Source: Amyloporia xantha | Lineage: Eukaryota > Basidiomycota > Agaricomycetes > Polyporales > Adustoporiaceae | Assembly (NCBI GenBank): GCA_036971615.1 | Contig: JAYKKR010000005.1 | Location: 186,001-250,000, forward strand | Direction of reading: 5' to 3' | DNA length: 64,000 bases | Shown: piece after piece, positions 35,915 through 45,205 of the stretch | Position numbering within the stretch: the stretch's first letter is position 1 | Layout: each line of letters begins with the position of its first letter | Notes under the pieces: generated by a model | Seen by the model: only the letters and a program-made list of their open reading frames with translations | The model's database searches: none | Told to the model about the DNA's origin: nothing | Made by a program: the position numbers and the translations under genes

Positions 35915-37351
35915 CTACCGCACAGCCAGACACAAGCCTTCAACAGCGATGTTCGCCTGCCAGATGCCGAGGCGGCGGGCAAGGCGGAGCACGGCAGGAG
36001 CGGGCCAGATTAGCACGAGCGAGACAGGTACAAGCACGATAAGCAGGAGGAAGAAGAGGACCGTGATGCCGGGCTTGATCACGATAAAGTAAAAGAGGGC
36101 TTGGTAGGATGTCGGATCGGTGAACTGCAGAAAGACCAGGGTCAGTACCTGCATTAGGTCTTCTGTCGAACATGATAAGGATCCGTATGGGAGCTTACCA
36201 TCGCATATGCGTTCCGATAAAAGGACTTCTCTCGAACCATCCCCAATCCCGCCTCGACCTCAGCAGGAGTGGGTGGGCGAAGACGAACAAATATGGGTAC
36301 GGGCGGATTTGGGATTGAATAGACAAGAGGGCCGTGGAAGGCGGTTTGCAGAGCGAGCTAATCCAAGCCAATAGTAAATGTCGTCATATCAGCGTTTATG
36401 TACGACAAGTCTCAAAACAATACAATGCTTACTTCTCCCCTGGAAATGATGCGCGCACCGATAAGATTCAGGAAGCAGAGAACGGCACCGAGTGGCAAGG
36501 CCATCAGAGTGGTTGTTCCGGCCTACGGTGACCGTCAGCGCTCCGTCACAAGACCAACGCAGTCGGGTTGTGAGTAGGACAGGACATACCACGGTGAAGA
36601 CAAATAGGTACACCCATGCGAGGAGTGCGTATGGGAAGTTGAGGACAAGTAAATGAAAGAGGGCAGCATAATATGCGCGTCGGGCCATTGGTCGAAAGTA
36701 CCGCCTCCATCTGACGCGCCATGAAAGGTCTCTCTGTCGATTGAGCCGCTGACTAGCGAGCTCGGCTACGAATGCCCTTTGCTGCTCGTCGAGATGGCCA
36801 CTGTGTCGTAGAGATGGAGAATCTAGTGGACTGTCCCCTTCGCTGCCATCATCGGCTCCTCCTGCTTGCCCGTCGCACTCTGGATCAAGGTCAGCATCCC
36901 TCTCTGGGTTGAAGGCCGATAGGACGGTCTGCGCAAAAGATGGGCCGACGGAGGCCGTGGAGCGAATTGTACTTGTGATAGAGAGTGTACGCTGCCGTGT
37001 CATGGGCCCCCCGGCGAGCCGAGCAGAACTGCGCGGAGAGGACATCGAAGAGGCCAAGAGAGGCGTTGCTTCCGTTGCATCTACATCGTAGTCATCTGTG
37101 TCATGTTGCTGTTGCGCGACGCCCTCATATTCGGGGCCACCTCCTGTAGAAATGGAAGCGATGTGTGAAGCATTATCTTGAGCTGAGTCGAATGCACTGC
37201 GACGTCTGCGTCCTGAGCGCGGAGCGCGCGTTCGTCTCTCAGTAGCAGGATACGGAGGTGGAGGATCGTGGACGGGAGGGGTAATTGACAAGATTGCGAC
37301 AGGTGAATTGGAATCCGAGGCGATGTTGGCTAAAGGATCAGTGACGGACAT
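35915..37351 (-). CDS. Multi-pass membrane protein of unknown function
   Basis: Four exons: 36590-37351, 36433-36522, 36199-36357 and 35915-36124, giving 406 residues with all introns in phase 0 (67, 75 and 74 nt). The first 200 residues are Ser/Pro/Asp-rich and probably cytosolic, with a PPPPYP motif near residue 30 that could bind WW domains. Membrane segments follow: NFPYALLAWVYLFVFTV, MALPLGAVLCFLNLIGA, and FLLLIVLVPVSLVLIW preceded by YQALFYFIVIKPGIT. The layout loosely recalls the bacterial-type putative sensor membrane domain, but I do not recognise a fungal family. The C-terminus may be longer: a GTAGGT follows the last sense codons, and a TTTTAG acceptor lies about 55 nt further on. 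It is divergent from the tRNA-Ser gene. Confidence 0.72.
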
Positions 37352-37451
37352 GGTCCTATGTGTGTATAATGTGAACAAGCGATTGCTCAAGTCCAAGACA
37401 GCAGCGCAGGGAGAGAACGTCAATAGTAATGCTACGAATCTTAGGGTAACA

Positions 37452-37541
37452 GGCACTATAGCCAAGTGGTTAAGGCGACAGATTCGAACTAGTGATATCT
37501 GTTTCCCTATGGGAGCGCAGGTTCGAACCCTGCTGGTGTCG
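37452..37541 (+). tRNA. tRNA-Ser(CGA) with intron
   Basis: A class II tRNA of 90 nt including an 8-nt intron. The acceptor stem GGCACTA pairs with TGGTGTC (two G-T wobbles) and the discriminator base is G, as in serine tRNAs. The D arm is GCC-AAGTGGTTAA-GGC. The anticodon stem ACAGA/TCTGT encloses TTCGAA, the intron CTAGTGAT, then A, so the anticodon is CGA (codon UCG). A long variable arm with TCCC/GGGA pairing and the T arm GCAGG-TTCGAAC-CCTGC complete it. The internal A box (TAGCCAAGTGG) and B box (GGTTCGAACCC) match RNA polymerase III promoters. An intron after position 37 is common in fungal tRNA-Ser(CGA). Confidence 0.93.
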
Positions 37542-37560
37542 TAACAAGGATTCATACAAG

Positions 37561-37565
37561 TTTTT
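37561..37565 (+). terminator. RNA polymerase III terminator
   Basis: TTTTT begins 20 bases after the discriminator base of the tRNA-Ser gene, the expected oligo-T stop for RNA polymerase III. Confidence 0.75.
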
Positions 37566-40291
37566 ACTACTTTGCAGTAGTATGAACATCTGAGAAGAGT
37601 ACTCAAATCGATGGTGGAACTTGAAGGCGGATGTAGCTACTGTGATAGTTCTATCTCGTATATCCCAATCTTGATGGTTATTTTTTGAAGTGTACACGTT
37701 GGAACTTGATTCCAGCTAGCAGTACTAAGTCTCGACTATGCGCAATTTGCGAGGCGGAAAAATGCAGCTGGGCTTCGAATGCAGATTGTGATGTACAAAT
37801 TCAAAGCGAGGTAGAGCTCGGCCTACGACACCAAACAGCTCATAAATACCATTGTATGGAATGAATAAGATGCATCGACCAGATGGCCTTTCCGCCCAAA
37901 CCGACGTTCATGGAATTTTGCAAATATCGAATGCATCGTGTGACATACCCGTAGTATCGAGTACACATTCCTGAATTCTGGCATGTGAATGTTTGCTATA
38001 CTGTAAATGCGCCGGGCTAGGGGAAAGAAGTTGCAGTAGGTTCAAACAGGTAGGACTACCCCAAGATAAGAGACTGCTAGTGCTGGAGCAGAGCGCTGCG
38101 TACCACCACAAGGACGTTAATTTGGCGGTCGACTTGACATCTCCATGTATGAATCACCAGATATTGATCGGAAGATGAACTTACAGATTTATAGTACGCA
38201 AAAGGCTTCTGTGCTGCACGGGACTATTGAGTCGCATTAAGACCACGCTGCTTCGAGCAGCCCTAGAGTCGTGCTGTACAGCATCTTGATAGATAAGTCC
38301 AACACAACCTAACACAGGCTTCTGAGCGGCAAACAATCATTTAAAAAGTTTCATGTATGGTGGCACACTAAAACCTACCCGTGTTTTTGGTTCTGCGAGT
38401 GGAGCAACACGCAGCAGTGAATGTGGCGATGCCGTAAAGCTATCGCAGAGATATCCGCGTTGCAGTATCCTTTGAGATGTTTCGTGTTTCTGTTTTTACT
38501 CCGGTGGATGTCGGATACATTGCAATCACCCCTCTCGGGCCATTTTATAAACAACCTGTGAGGACTGGAACGCAAGTCGACAATAGCAGTAAATTACATC
38601 CCAATAGCTCGCGGCCGCTTTCCTGAAAATAGTGGCCGCTTGAACACTGATTCAGCCAATCTAAGAGAAGACGACGGATGCATGACACTCACAACGCTGA
38701 GGTACACATCATATTGCCCGTGTGCCTGATGTATCACTACTGGAAAGGTACCCACTGCATTTTGATGCCGACCAAGCCACGGCTCAGGTCGCTCGCCGTG
38801 GTTGCATATATCCCGCACATGTTCAATACATGCACATACATGTGGTGAGTCATTGATTTCAAGCCACAACGACATCGTCTCCCCTCTTTACGGGCCGCTA
38901 CGTCATAATTCAGTATTCGGATGGCCTTCCTGTGAAAACTGTGGCCTCCATAATGCCGGCATTCAAGATCTGAGACGTGTGCCATGACAAATCACTGAAT
39001 ACGCGAGTGTCGGATTTGACATACTTCACCTGTCTCAGAACACATCCCATGCTCCCCTGTGATCATGAGCCTAATAAGTAAACGCTGGGTTTTCCCGCAG
39101 CAGATGTAGTGTTCTCCGCGACTCACAACAAGAAAGAATTCAGACCCTGTCCGCATAAAATAGCTGATGGAGTCCTCCAGCCGCTGTATCGCGAACATAC
39201 TCGAACGGACCTACAGGAGTCATATCGGATGCAATTTGCCCTGTTAATAACGGCAGCAATAACCCTCAAGCGATAGAACAGATCCGTGATGCAAGTATGC
39301 ACATAGTCAATATCAATCGCGAGACTTCCTCTGCCCATAAGCTGATACGTCTTCGCTCAAGAACATGATGAACTAGAGAAGTCCGGCTATTTCCGTCGTC
39401 TGATGAGGACGACAACATTAATGGGATATTGTGATATTGTTGTTGCGGACACTGAACCACGGGAGGACCGCATTTCGGTTTTGCGACCACCATGGCTGTG
39501 CTGCCAGTGCGGCCCCATGATAACCCTGTATCAGCGTGGCTGGGACATGATGTCAACACCCATTCCACAGATAAATGATGGACTGCGCTTACCACAGCCC
39601 ACAGCATCGATTCCGTACATGCGTGGGGATCAACCTACGTGCACACAGGTGGCTACGCGCTGGCGATCGGTCATCTGGCAAGCAGTTCTCGCAGAATCTG
39701 TGGAAGTCGCCGATGCATGCACATGCTCATTGCTCACCGGTGTTTTCTTCGTGCATCTTGGTTCCCCGTTGATCCGCCAAGGACCTAGTGACCTTCCCGA
39801 GGAGTGATTTGCTCAGATCCGGTAACGACTGTCTGACAGACCTCATCAGCGAAGTGTCGGCTTCCACTCGGACAGCCCTCGGTGAGGAACGATCGCTGAC
39901 TACAGAGCGCCATCAAGACGGTGGCGCAGCTTAAGCCCATTTGTACGCAAGTCCCACCCGAGGAACATATATGTACTGATCATTAGCGAAAGGTATATAA
40001 CGTACGAGTGCTCAGCAGATAAACGACACAACTACAAATCAACAAAATGCGAACACCTGAGTGAGAAATAGTATGGATTCAAAACCACTATATGTATGGC
40101 CATAAAGGAGCGACACGAACCGTGAAAAACTGGACTGTTAAGGGCAAAAAGACTCCAAGTATGTACAGTAGAATGCAGAGGTCAAAGCGCACGGCTGATG
40201 GATGTTGCGGTGAGACAGAGAATAAGACAGGGTAGATAATGCATGCGATAAAAACTTCCGACTTTCCCAGACCATCACTTCGGCACCTCTG
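37566..40291. other. Intergenic region with coding-like minus-strand pieces
   Basis: No complete gene was built. On the minus strand three pieces look coding: 39338-39240 (TYQLMGRGSLAIDIDYVHTC), 39190-39120 (FAIQRLEDSISYFMRTGSEF) and 38877-38690 (MSLWLEINDSPHVC, then PWLGRHQNAVGTFPVVIHQA). They do not join with consistent phases and no family was recognised, so they may be a decayed or lineage-specific gene. Downstream of 39980 there is a TATATAA motif but no convincing gene behind it. Confidence 0.4.
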
Positions 40292-41692
40292 CTACAGGAG
40301 ACCACATTCCCGCAAATGTATTTGCAGAAGGATGTCCTGGATGGCGCTCAGGACGACTGTTCAGTCAGCAGGCACGGGATCAGCGTCAATCTCCATCGGC
40401 TGAACAGGTGTCACTCACATTTGATCTGTTGGGTGTCTGTCGCGCATGTGTAGTGGGCGTAAATCTGTTTCGTAGCAGCACTCTGATTGAGAGACACGAA
40501 ACGATGGAGCAGATAATCACAGGCGGCGTCGTAGTTGTCACCGCCTGTGTAGTCGGGGAAGTAGTCGCCAAGTGGTGAATTGGGAAGTTTGTCCGCGAAC
40601 AAGTCAATCTTGTTGAGAAACAAAATCTGGTACGATAAGCAGTGAGCGACCAAATACAACGGCGAGGACGATAGCAACGCACGATGGACGTCTTCACAAA
40701 CCACCGTGAATTGCAAATCGAGTCGAAAAGTGTGAGAGCTTCTTGCATACGATTCTGACGTTATATCAGTGACGGTATCCGATCACGGAGGTCAACGACA
40801 CTTACGACGTTCTCGTCCTCGTACAGCATCTGGTCGTACTCGCTGAGACTGACTAAGAATACCAAAGCCGTCACGTTCTCGAAGCAGTGAATCCACTTCT
40901 TTCGCTCTGATCGCTGACCACCGACATCGAACAGCTTGTACGTGAGCTCGCCGACCTTGAATGTCGTCTCCGTGATGCCCGTTGTCTTGACACGAGACCG
41001 CAAGATATCCTGGTCGGTTGGCACGTAGTCCGGTGATGCCATACGGTCGATGGCACTGAAGTAGTATACGGCCGAGTCGTTCAGCTGGAATTCCCGTGAA
41101 CGGCGCACTGCTTCCCTCACGCCCGGGTCCATCCAGAGACCACGAACGGCGTCAGCGATATCGGGCGCCAGCACCTCACCCTCGAGCTGGACCGGCAATG
41201 AGAGGATGATCGACTTCCGAGCATCATTTTGGGGTGACAATTGGATGTCGAGGGCAGACAGAGCCTCCAAAATGGCACTGAACGACATAAGCTTAGGAGG
41301 GAGGCGCTGGGGTATACGATGTCACTTACCGCATGGATTGAATAGTGTTAGAATAGATAATCTCCTTGTACGAGTCCCGCTCTTGTTCATTGTACCCGCC
41401 GTGGTGAATGAGCTTCATCTGCTTGAGCACCGTCGACTGCCGCAACAGCTCAGTGCCATAACTGAGGTAACCTCCTATACGCAACACACCTTGCCCGACT
41501 CTCCAGCTCCCAGCAGCAACATTTTGATTTCATTCTTCGCCATCATACGGTCCCGTTTGAGCTGGCTTTCTATCTCGTCATTGCCTAAAGAGAAGCAGGA
41601 ATGTTTCACACAAACGAAAAGAATCAAGAAGTCGAAGAACACTGACGGGCCTTTGCCTCGTCGTCGATTCCAGACGACTGTACGCAACCCAT
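40292..41692 (-). CDS. GPA1: Heterotrimeric G-protein alpha subunit (Gpa1 type)
   Basis: Seven exons: 41647-41692, 41490-41584, 41330-41436, 40806-41277, 40683-40754, 40419-40626 and 40292-40356, giving 354 residues, the standard length. MGC at the N-terminus gives myristoylation (G2) and palmitoylation (C3) sites. The P-loop GAGESGKS (41-48) is split by an intron. Switch I contains the arginine R178 ([11 protein letters not shown]), switch II is [12 protein letters not shown] with catalytic Q204, and guanine recognition uses NKID and TCATDT. It ends RECGLL, the pertussis-toxin-type C-terminus of the Gi-like group. All catalytic residues are present, so it should be an active GTPase. In basidiomycetes this class acts downstream of pheromone or nutrient receptors, towards cAMP or MAPK pathways; which one cannot be told here. 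Confidence 0.96.
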
Positions 41693-42299
41693 TGTGACAA
41701 GTCAGGGGAGGGAGATAGACAGCGGGGGGGAATTAATGGGATAAGAAGAAGAAAAGAAAAGGAGCGGAAGGAGGATAGGGCGTCTGAGGAGGGCAAAGGA
41801 GGAAGAAAGAGTCGGACAGTTTGCAACAAGTTTGCAACCGACGAAACTCGAAGGACAGTGATGATGTGAAAAGCCGATTTCCGCCTGATGCGACCGGGAA
41901 TATCCATGCACGGCATCCATACAAACATGTCAAAACAATTTCTCCTGAAACGTCGTCACGACGCCCGTCGCACTGCAGGCCTAGGTACTTAAGTGTTATT
42001 GGAATATCAACCTGTCCAACAATTTATCCCAGTCTGCAAACACTTTACGGCAGAACACTGTATATTGCCACTTCTAACACCCCGTCTGCTAGCATGTCAC
42101 AACTGTGGGAATTAGGAACAAGCGGCGGACGCAAGGCGGAGGTACATGCATATGCATTGACAAATTCGCGAGAGCGTAAGCCGAACAGAACATGTATATG
42201 CAGCGCAAACTGGGAGTAACGATATCATTTCTGGATCGATATGCAACATGAAGGGGAAGGGAGGCTATCGAGAGATGTCACTATGACCCACGTCTCTTA
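41693..42299. other. Upstream region of the G-alpha gene
   Basis: The right-hand part of the interval between the end of the BCS1 gene and the G-alpha start. The first 120 bases left of the ATG are a purine-rich block on the + strand (pyrimidine-rich in the direction of the gene), typical of a fungal leader. No other gene is supported. Confidence 0.45.
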
Positions 42300-42572
42300 T
42301 CACCGACCGCGCCTCCCTCCCCCGAACAGAACAACTTGCAGGAGAATGTACAAATGGAGCAAGCAATACTGAAAGACAGGCTGCAGCAACGCAAACCCGC
42401 CCGCGTGTCTCCTTGCGAGGGTTAACGCGGGGCGGGCGCGTGCGGGTACAGGCACAGTCGGGGGAACCAAGCTGGAAACATCACTGTCAACAGTGTCCAC
42501 AGGGGTAACGCCAGTAAGCATGGTGGTCTCGTCAGCATCGTCGACGTCAACAACGTTAGGGGCTGCATTTAG
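42300..42572 (-). other. Open 90-codon extension behind the BCS1 stop codon
   Basis: The frame of the BCS1 gene stays open for 90 codons after its TGA at 42573-42575, up to a stop at 42300. The first 45 codons or so look coding in codon use and composition (NVVDVDDADETTMLTG, then TVPVPARARP); the rest becomes hydrophobic. This may be part of the BCS1 protein through an alternative intron or stop-codon readthrough, or it may be decayed former coding sequence. Confidence 0.45.
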
Positions 42573-45205
42573 TCAGGTAGAGCCGTCGTTGACCTTTATC
42601 CACACCTGTCCTGTTCCGGGCTCCTCAGGCGTCTGGCTTCCAGACGACTGGTCGTCACTGCTCTGGTCGTCCTTGTCCTCACCATCGTCCTGCTTGCCCT
42701 CCTCGGATGGGGTGTCGTTCTCCTTGTCGGCCTCTGCTGCGCTGGTTGCATCCGCGACCGCCTTTTCAGCCTCCTCCAACTTGGCCTTCTCGACCCGAAC
42801 TCTCTCCTCGAGGAGCCTTCTCTGCACCTCCTCTTCCTCCTTCTTCTTCTGCTCTGCCTTCTCCTTCTCCTTGATCAAGAGCTCCTTGCGCCGCTTTTCG
42901 CGCTATAGCATAGTGAATCACGTAAGCAATCGTCACAGCAATACGATCGGCCGGATTAGGAAGGAGGATCAGATAATCGATTTGGTAACCCACCTCGAGC
43001 TTTTCCTTGAGCTCTCTTGCCTCGCGCTCCTTCCTCAACCGCTCCCTCATCTCCCTCTCGCTGACCACCCATGCCGCAGCTTCGTGCGCAGCCGCCTCAG
43101 GTCGTGACTTGTTCTTCAACAAATCTATATGGGCACCCGCACGATCGTCGATCGCAAAATACAAGGCCCAACAAAGCAAGATCGTCAGCACTCCTCTCGA
43201 AATCGACCACACGCACCGTCCTCCATTATGACCACACATACGCCCATGCACACAGGAGTGCACCACGTATGTGGGGAGGCGGGAACGAAAAAGAGAAAGA
43301 GCAAATCAGTGCGCGCTAAATGGGTACTCACAGCCTTGCAGCGCGGCTACGCTGAACTCCTCATCGGGAATGGCGTCCGCGAACGTCTTGGCTAGCGCTG
43401 CCAGCGTGGCACCGTCGAGCGGCTTGGCAGAGTGCTGCGCGATCTCGTCATCCACTGGCGGTGGAAGGTACGCCTGGTTCATAAGCTTCTCATCCATATT
43501 AGGTACCTTGAATTTGCCCGTAGATGTGCGACGGTCTGGCGTGGATGGGGCGGACGGCAACGAGCTATATGACGCTGACGGCGTCGTGGGCGTTGAGGGC
43601 AGAGAGAACAGGCTCGACAAGCCCGAAGACGACCCGGCCGATGGCGATGGTGGTGTGGGAAGCTCAATCCCCTCAAGATCACCCTCGATGACGACGTCGT
43701 CCTCATCAGTCGAAGGGAAGAAGTTGTTGAAGAGTAGCTCAGCCTGCCACTTCGATGCGTTCTTGAACTCAACCCAAACATCCATACGACCTGGGCGAGA
43801 TAACGCAGTGTCAAGGCGCTCCAGATGATTTGTTGTCCTGTGGCTCGGCGTCAGTAAACCGGACACTCGAAGGTCGGCATGGAAGTACTCACGCAAACAA
43901 GATCCGACCCTCCGACGCGGCGACACCGTCCAATGCGTTCAGCAAACCGCTCAGACTCAAGGTGTTCACATCGGACAGGTGTTCCTTATGCCGACTACTA
44001 CGGTGGCGTCCGTGCGACTCGACTGTTTCAGATGCTGTGCTGGTCTCGTTCGATTCTGGGCTACCTGTCGAGGAGTCGTTTCTCGATGTACTTCTTGTGA
44101 ATGCTGCGTCGAGGTCTTCCAGCAATACTATGCATCGCGCTGGTACACGGCCCATGAGCGTTGTGAGCGTGCTATCACTGATCCATGAAGACGACAACGA
44201 CACGACATAGATATCCAGCATCAGCTCTCCTGCGATTGCATGGATCAACGAGCTCTTGCCCGAGCCCGGAACACCGTGGAGGAGGTACCCTCGTCGGAAA
44301 GGAATACCACGGTCGGCGTACCACTATCAATCACAGGTCAGTGATGCCTCAAAGGATTCCGGCTATGCAAAACTCCACCTTCTCAGACTTCAGGAAGTCC
44401 TTCGTATCGGCGAGGAGCATCTCTTTCACACCCGGGTTCAGCACGATGGAAGACATCGGGCGCTTATGCCGCGAGTCTGTCCAACGCCAACAGCCATGCG
44501 AGTCGGCGAAGTAGATCTGAATGCGGTGCACCGCCTCTGCCTCGTACTCCTTCTTGGCCTGCAGGACAAGCTGCTTGAGGATGGAGTTGTTGCGCGCTAC
44601 AACGCTGATGGACAGCATCTCGCAGTTGCTCCCGTCCTGTTTCCTCCCACGCTTCACACGCAGCCAGTGGCCCTTGTAGTAGATGGTGTGCGTGGTATTC
44701 GTGGTGGGCTGGAATACGACGCGTGTCTTCACTTTCCCTGGTGTATCCTCGCCCTCTTCATCCTCGTCCCCGAAGGAGTTGTCCGTGGTGCTCGAGCCCC
44801 AGCCATGACTCGCAGTACGCGTCGTCGTCTCAAACTCACGGGAGCGCTGCCACTCGGGGCGGCGCGAGAGCCACAGCATCAGCCAGTCATATGGATAGTC
44901 CTCTTCAGAGAAGTGGGCTGTGAGGAAGAAGGCTGTGGGGCTACGTCAGCAATGCGGGATGCGCATGGGGACGGCGCGGACACTCACAGTTGATGAAATG
45001 GGACCTGTGTGATGCACGCGTGAACGGTGAGGACGGGACTATATAGAAGAAGGGCTGGGAGTGGCACGTACCAGCCTGAGCTCGCCATTCGACGGGCAGT
45101 CTCTACGGTGCCGCCGAGGACGACAAGCTTGACGCCGTCAATCATCGACGAGCCTCCTCCGCCGCCGCCGACGAGGGGCTGCACGAGCGACCTGAGTACG
45201 TCCAT
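42573..45205 (-). CDS. BCS1-type AAA ATPase
   Basis: Seven exons: 45072-45205, 44988-45004 (17 nt), 44379-44932, 43893-44323, 43332-43837, 42994-43124 and 42573-42902, giving 700 residues. The BCS1 N-domain precedes the ATPase core (YPYDWLMLWLSRRPEW, and WTDSRHKRPMSSIVL). The AAA domain has Walker A GVPGSGKSS (about 252-260), Walker B CIVLLEDLDAAF (about 299-310), sensor 1 ILFATTNHLERLD and the arginine-finger motif LSRPGRMD. BCS1 translocates the folded Rieske protein across the inner mitochondrial membrane for complex III; fungi also have paralogues of uncertain role. This copy has a Ser-rich insert of about 45 residues between Walker B and sensor 1, a second Ser/Pro insert after the arginine finger, and a long Lys/Glu coiled-coil tail. 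It is therefore more likely a BCS1-like paralogue than the canonical chaperone. Confidence 0.9.

Noticed and set aside
36389..37606. A 405-codon open frame that extends the membrane protein upstream and runs antisense through the tRNA gene
   Set aside because: The upstream part has no coding texture and overlaps a complete tRNA-Ser gene; the ATG at 37351 begins the plausible protein.
39403..39807. A 134-codon open frame on the + strand
   Set aside because: Composition and codon use are unconvincing and it opposes minus-strand pieces that look more protein-like.
39980..40120. A TATATAA box followed by a five-codon ATG exon and GTGAGA, suggesting a short pheromone-precursor-like gene
   Set aside because: No CaaX-type ending or continuing exon could be found downstream.
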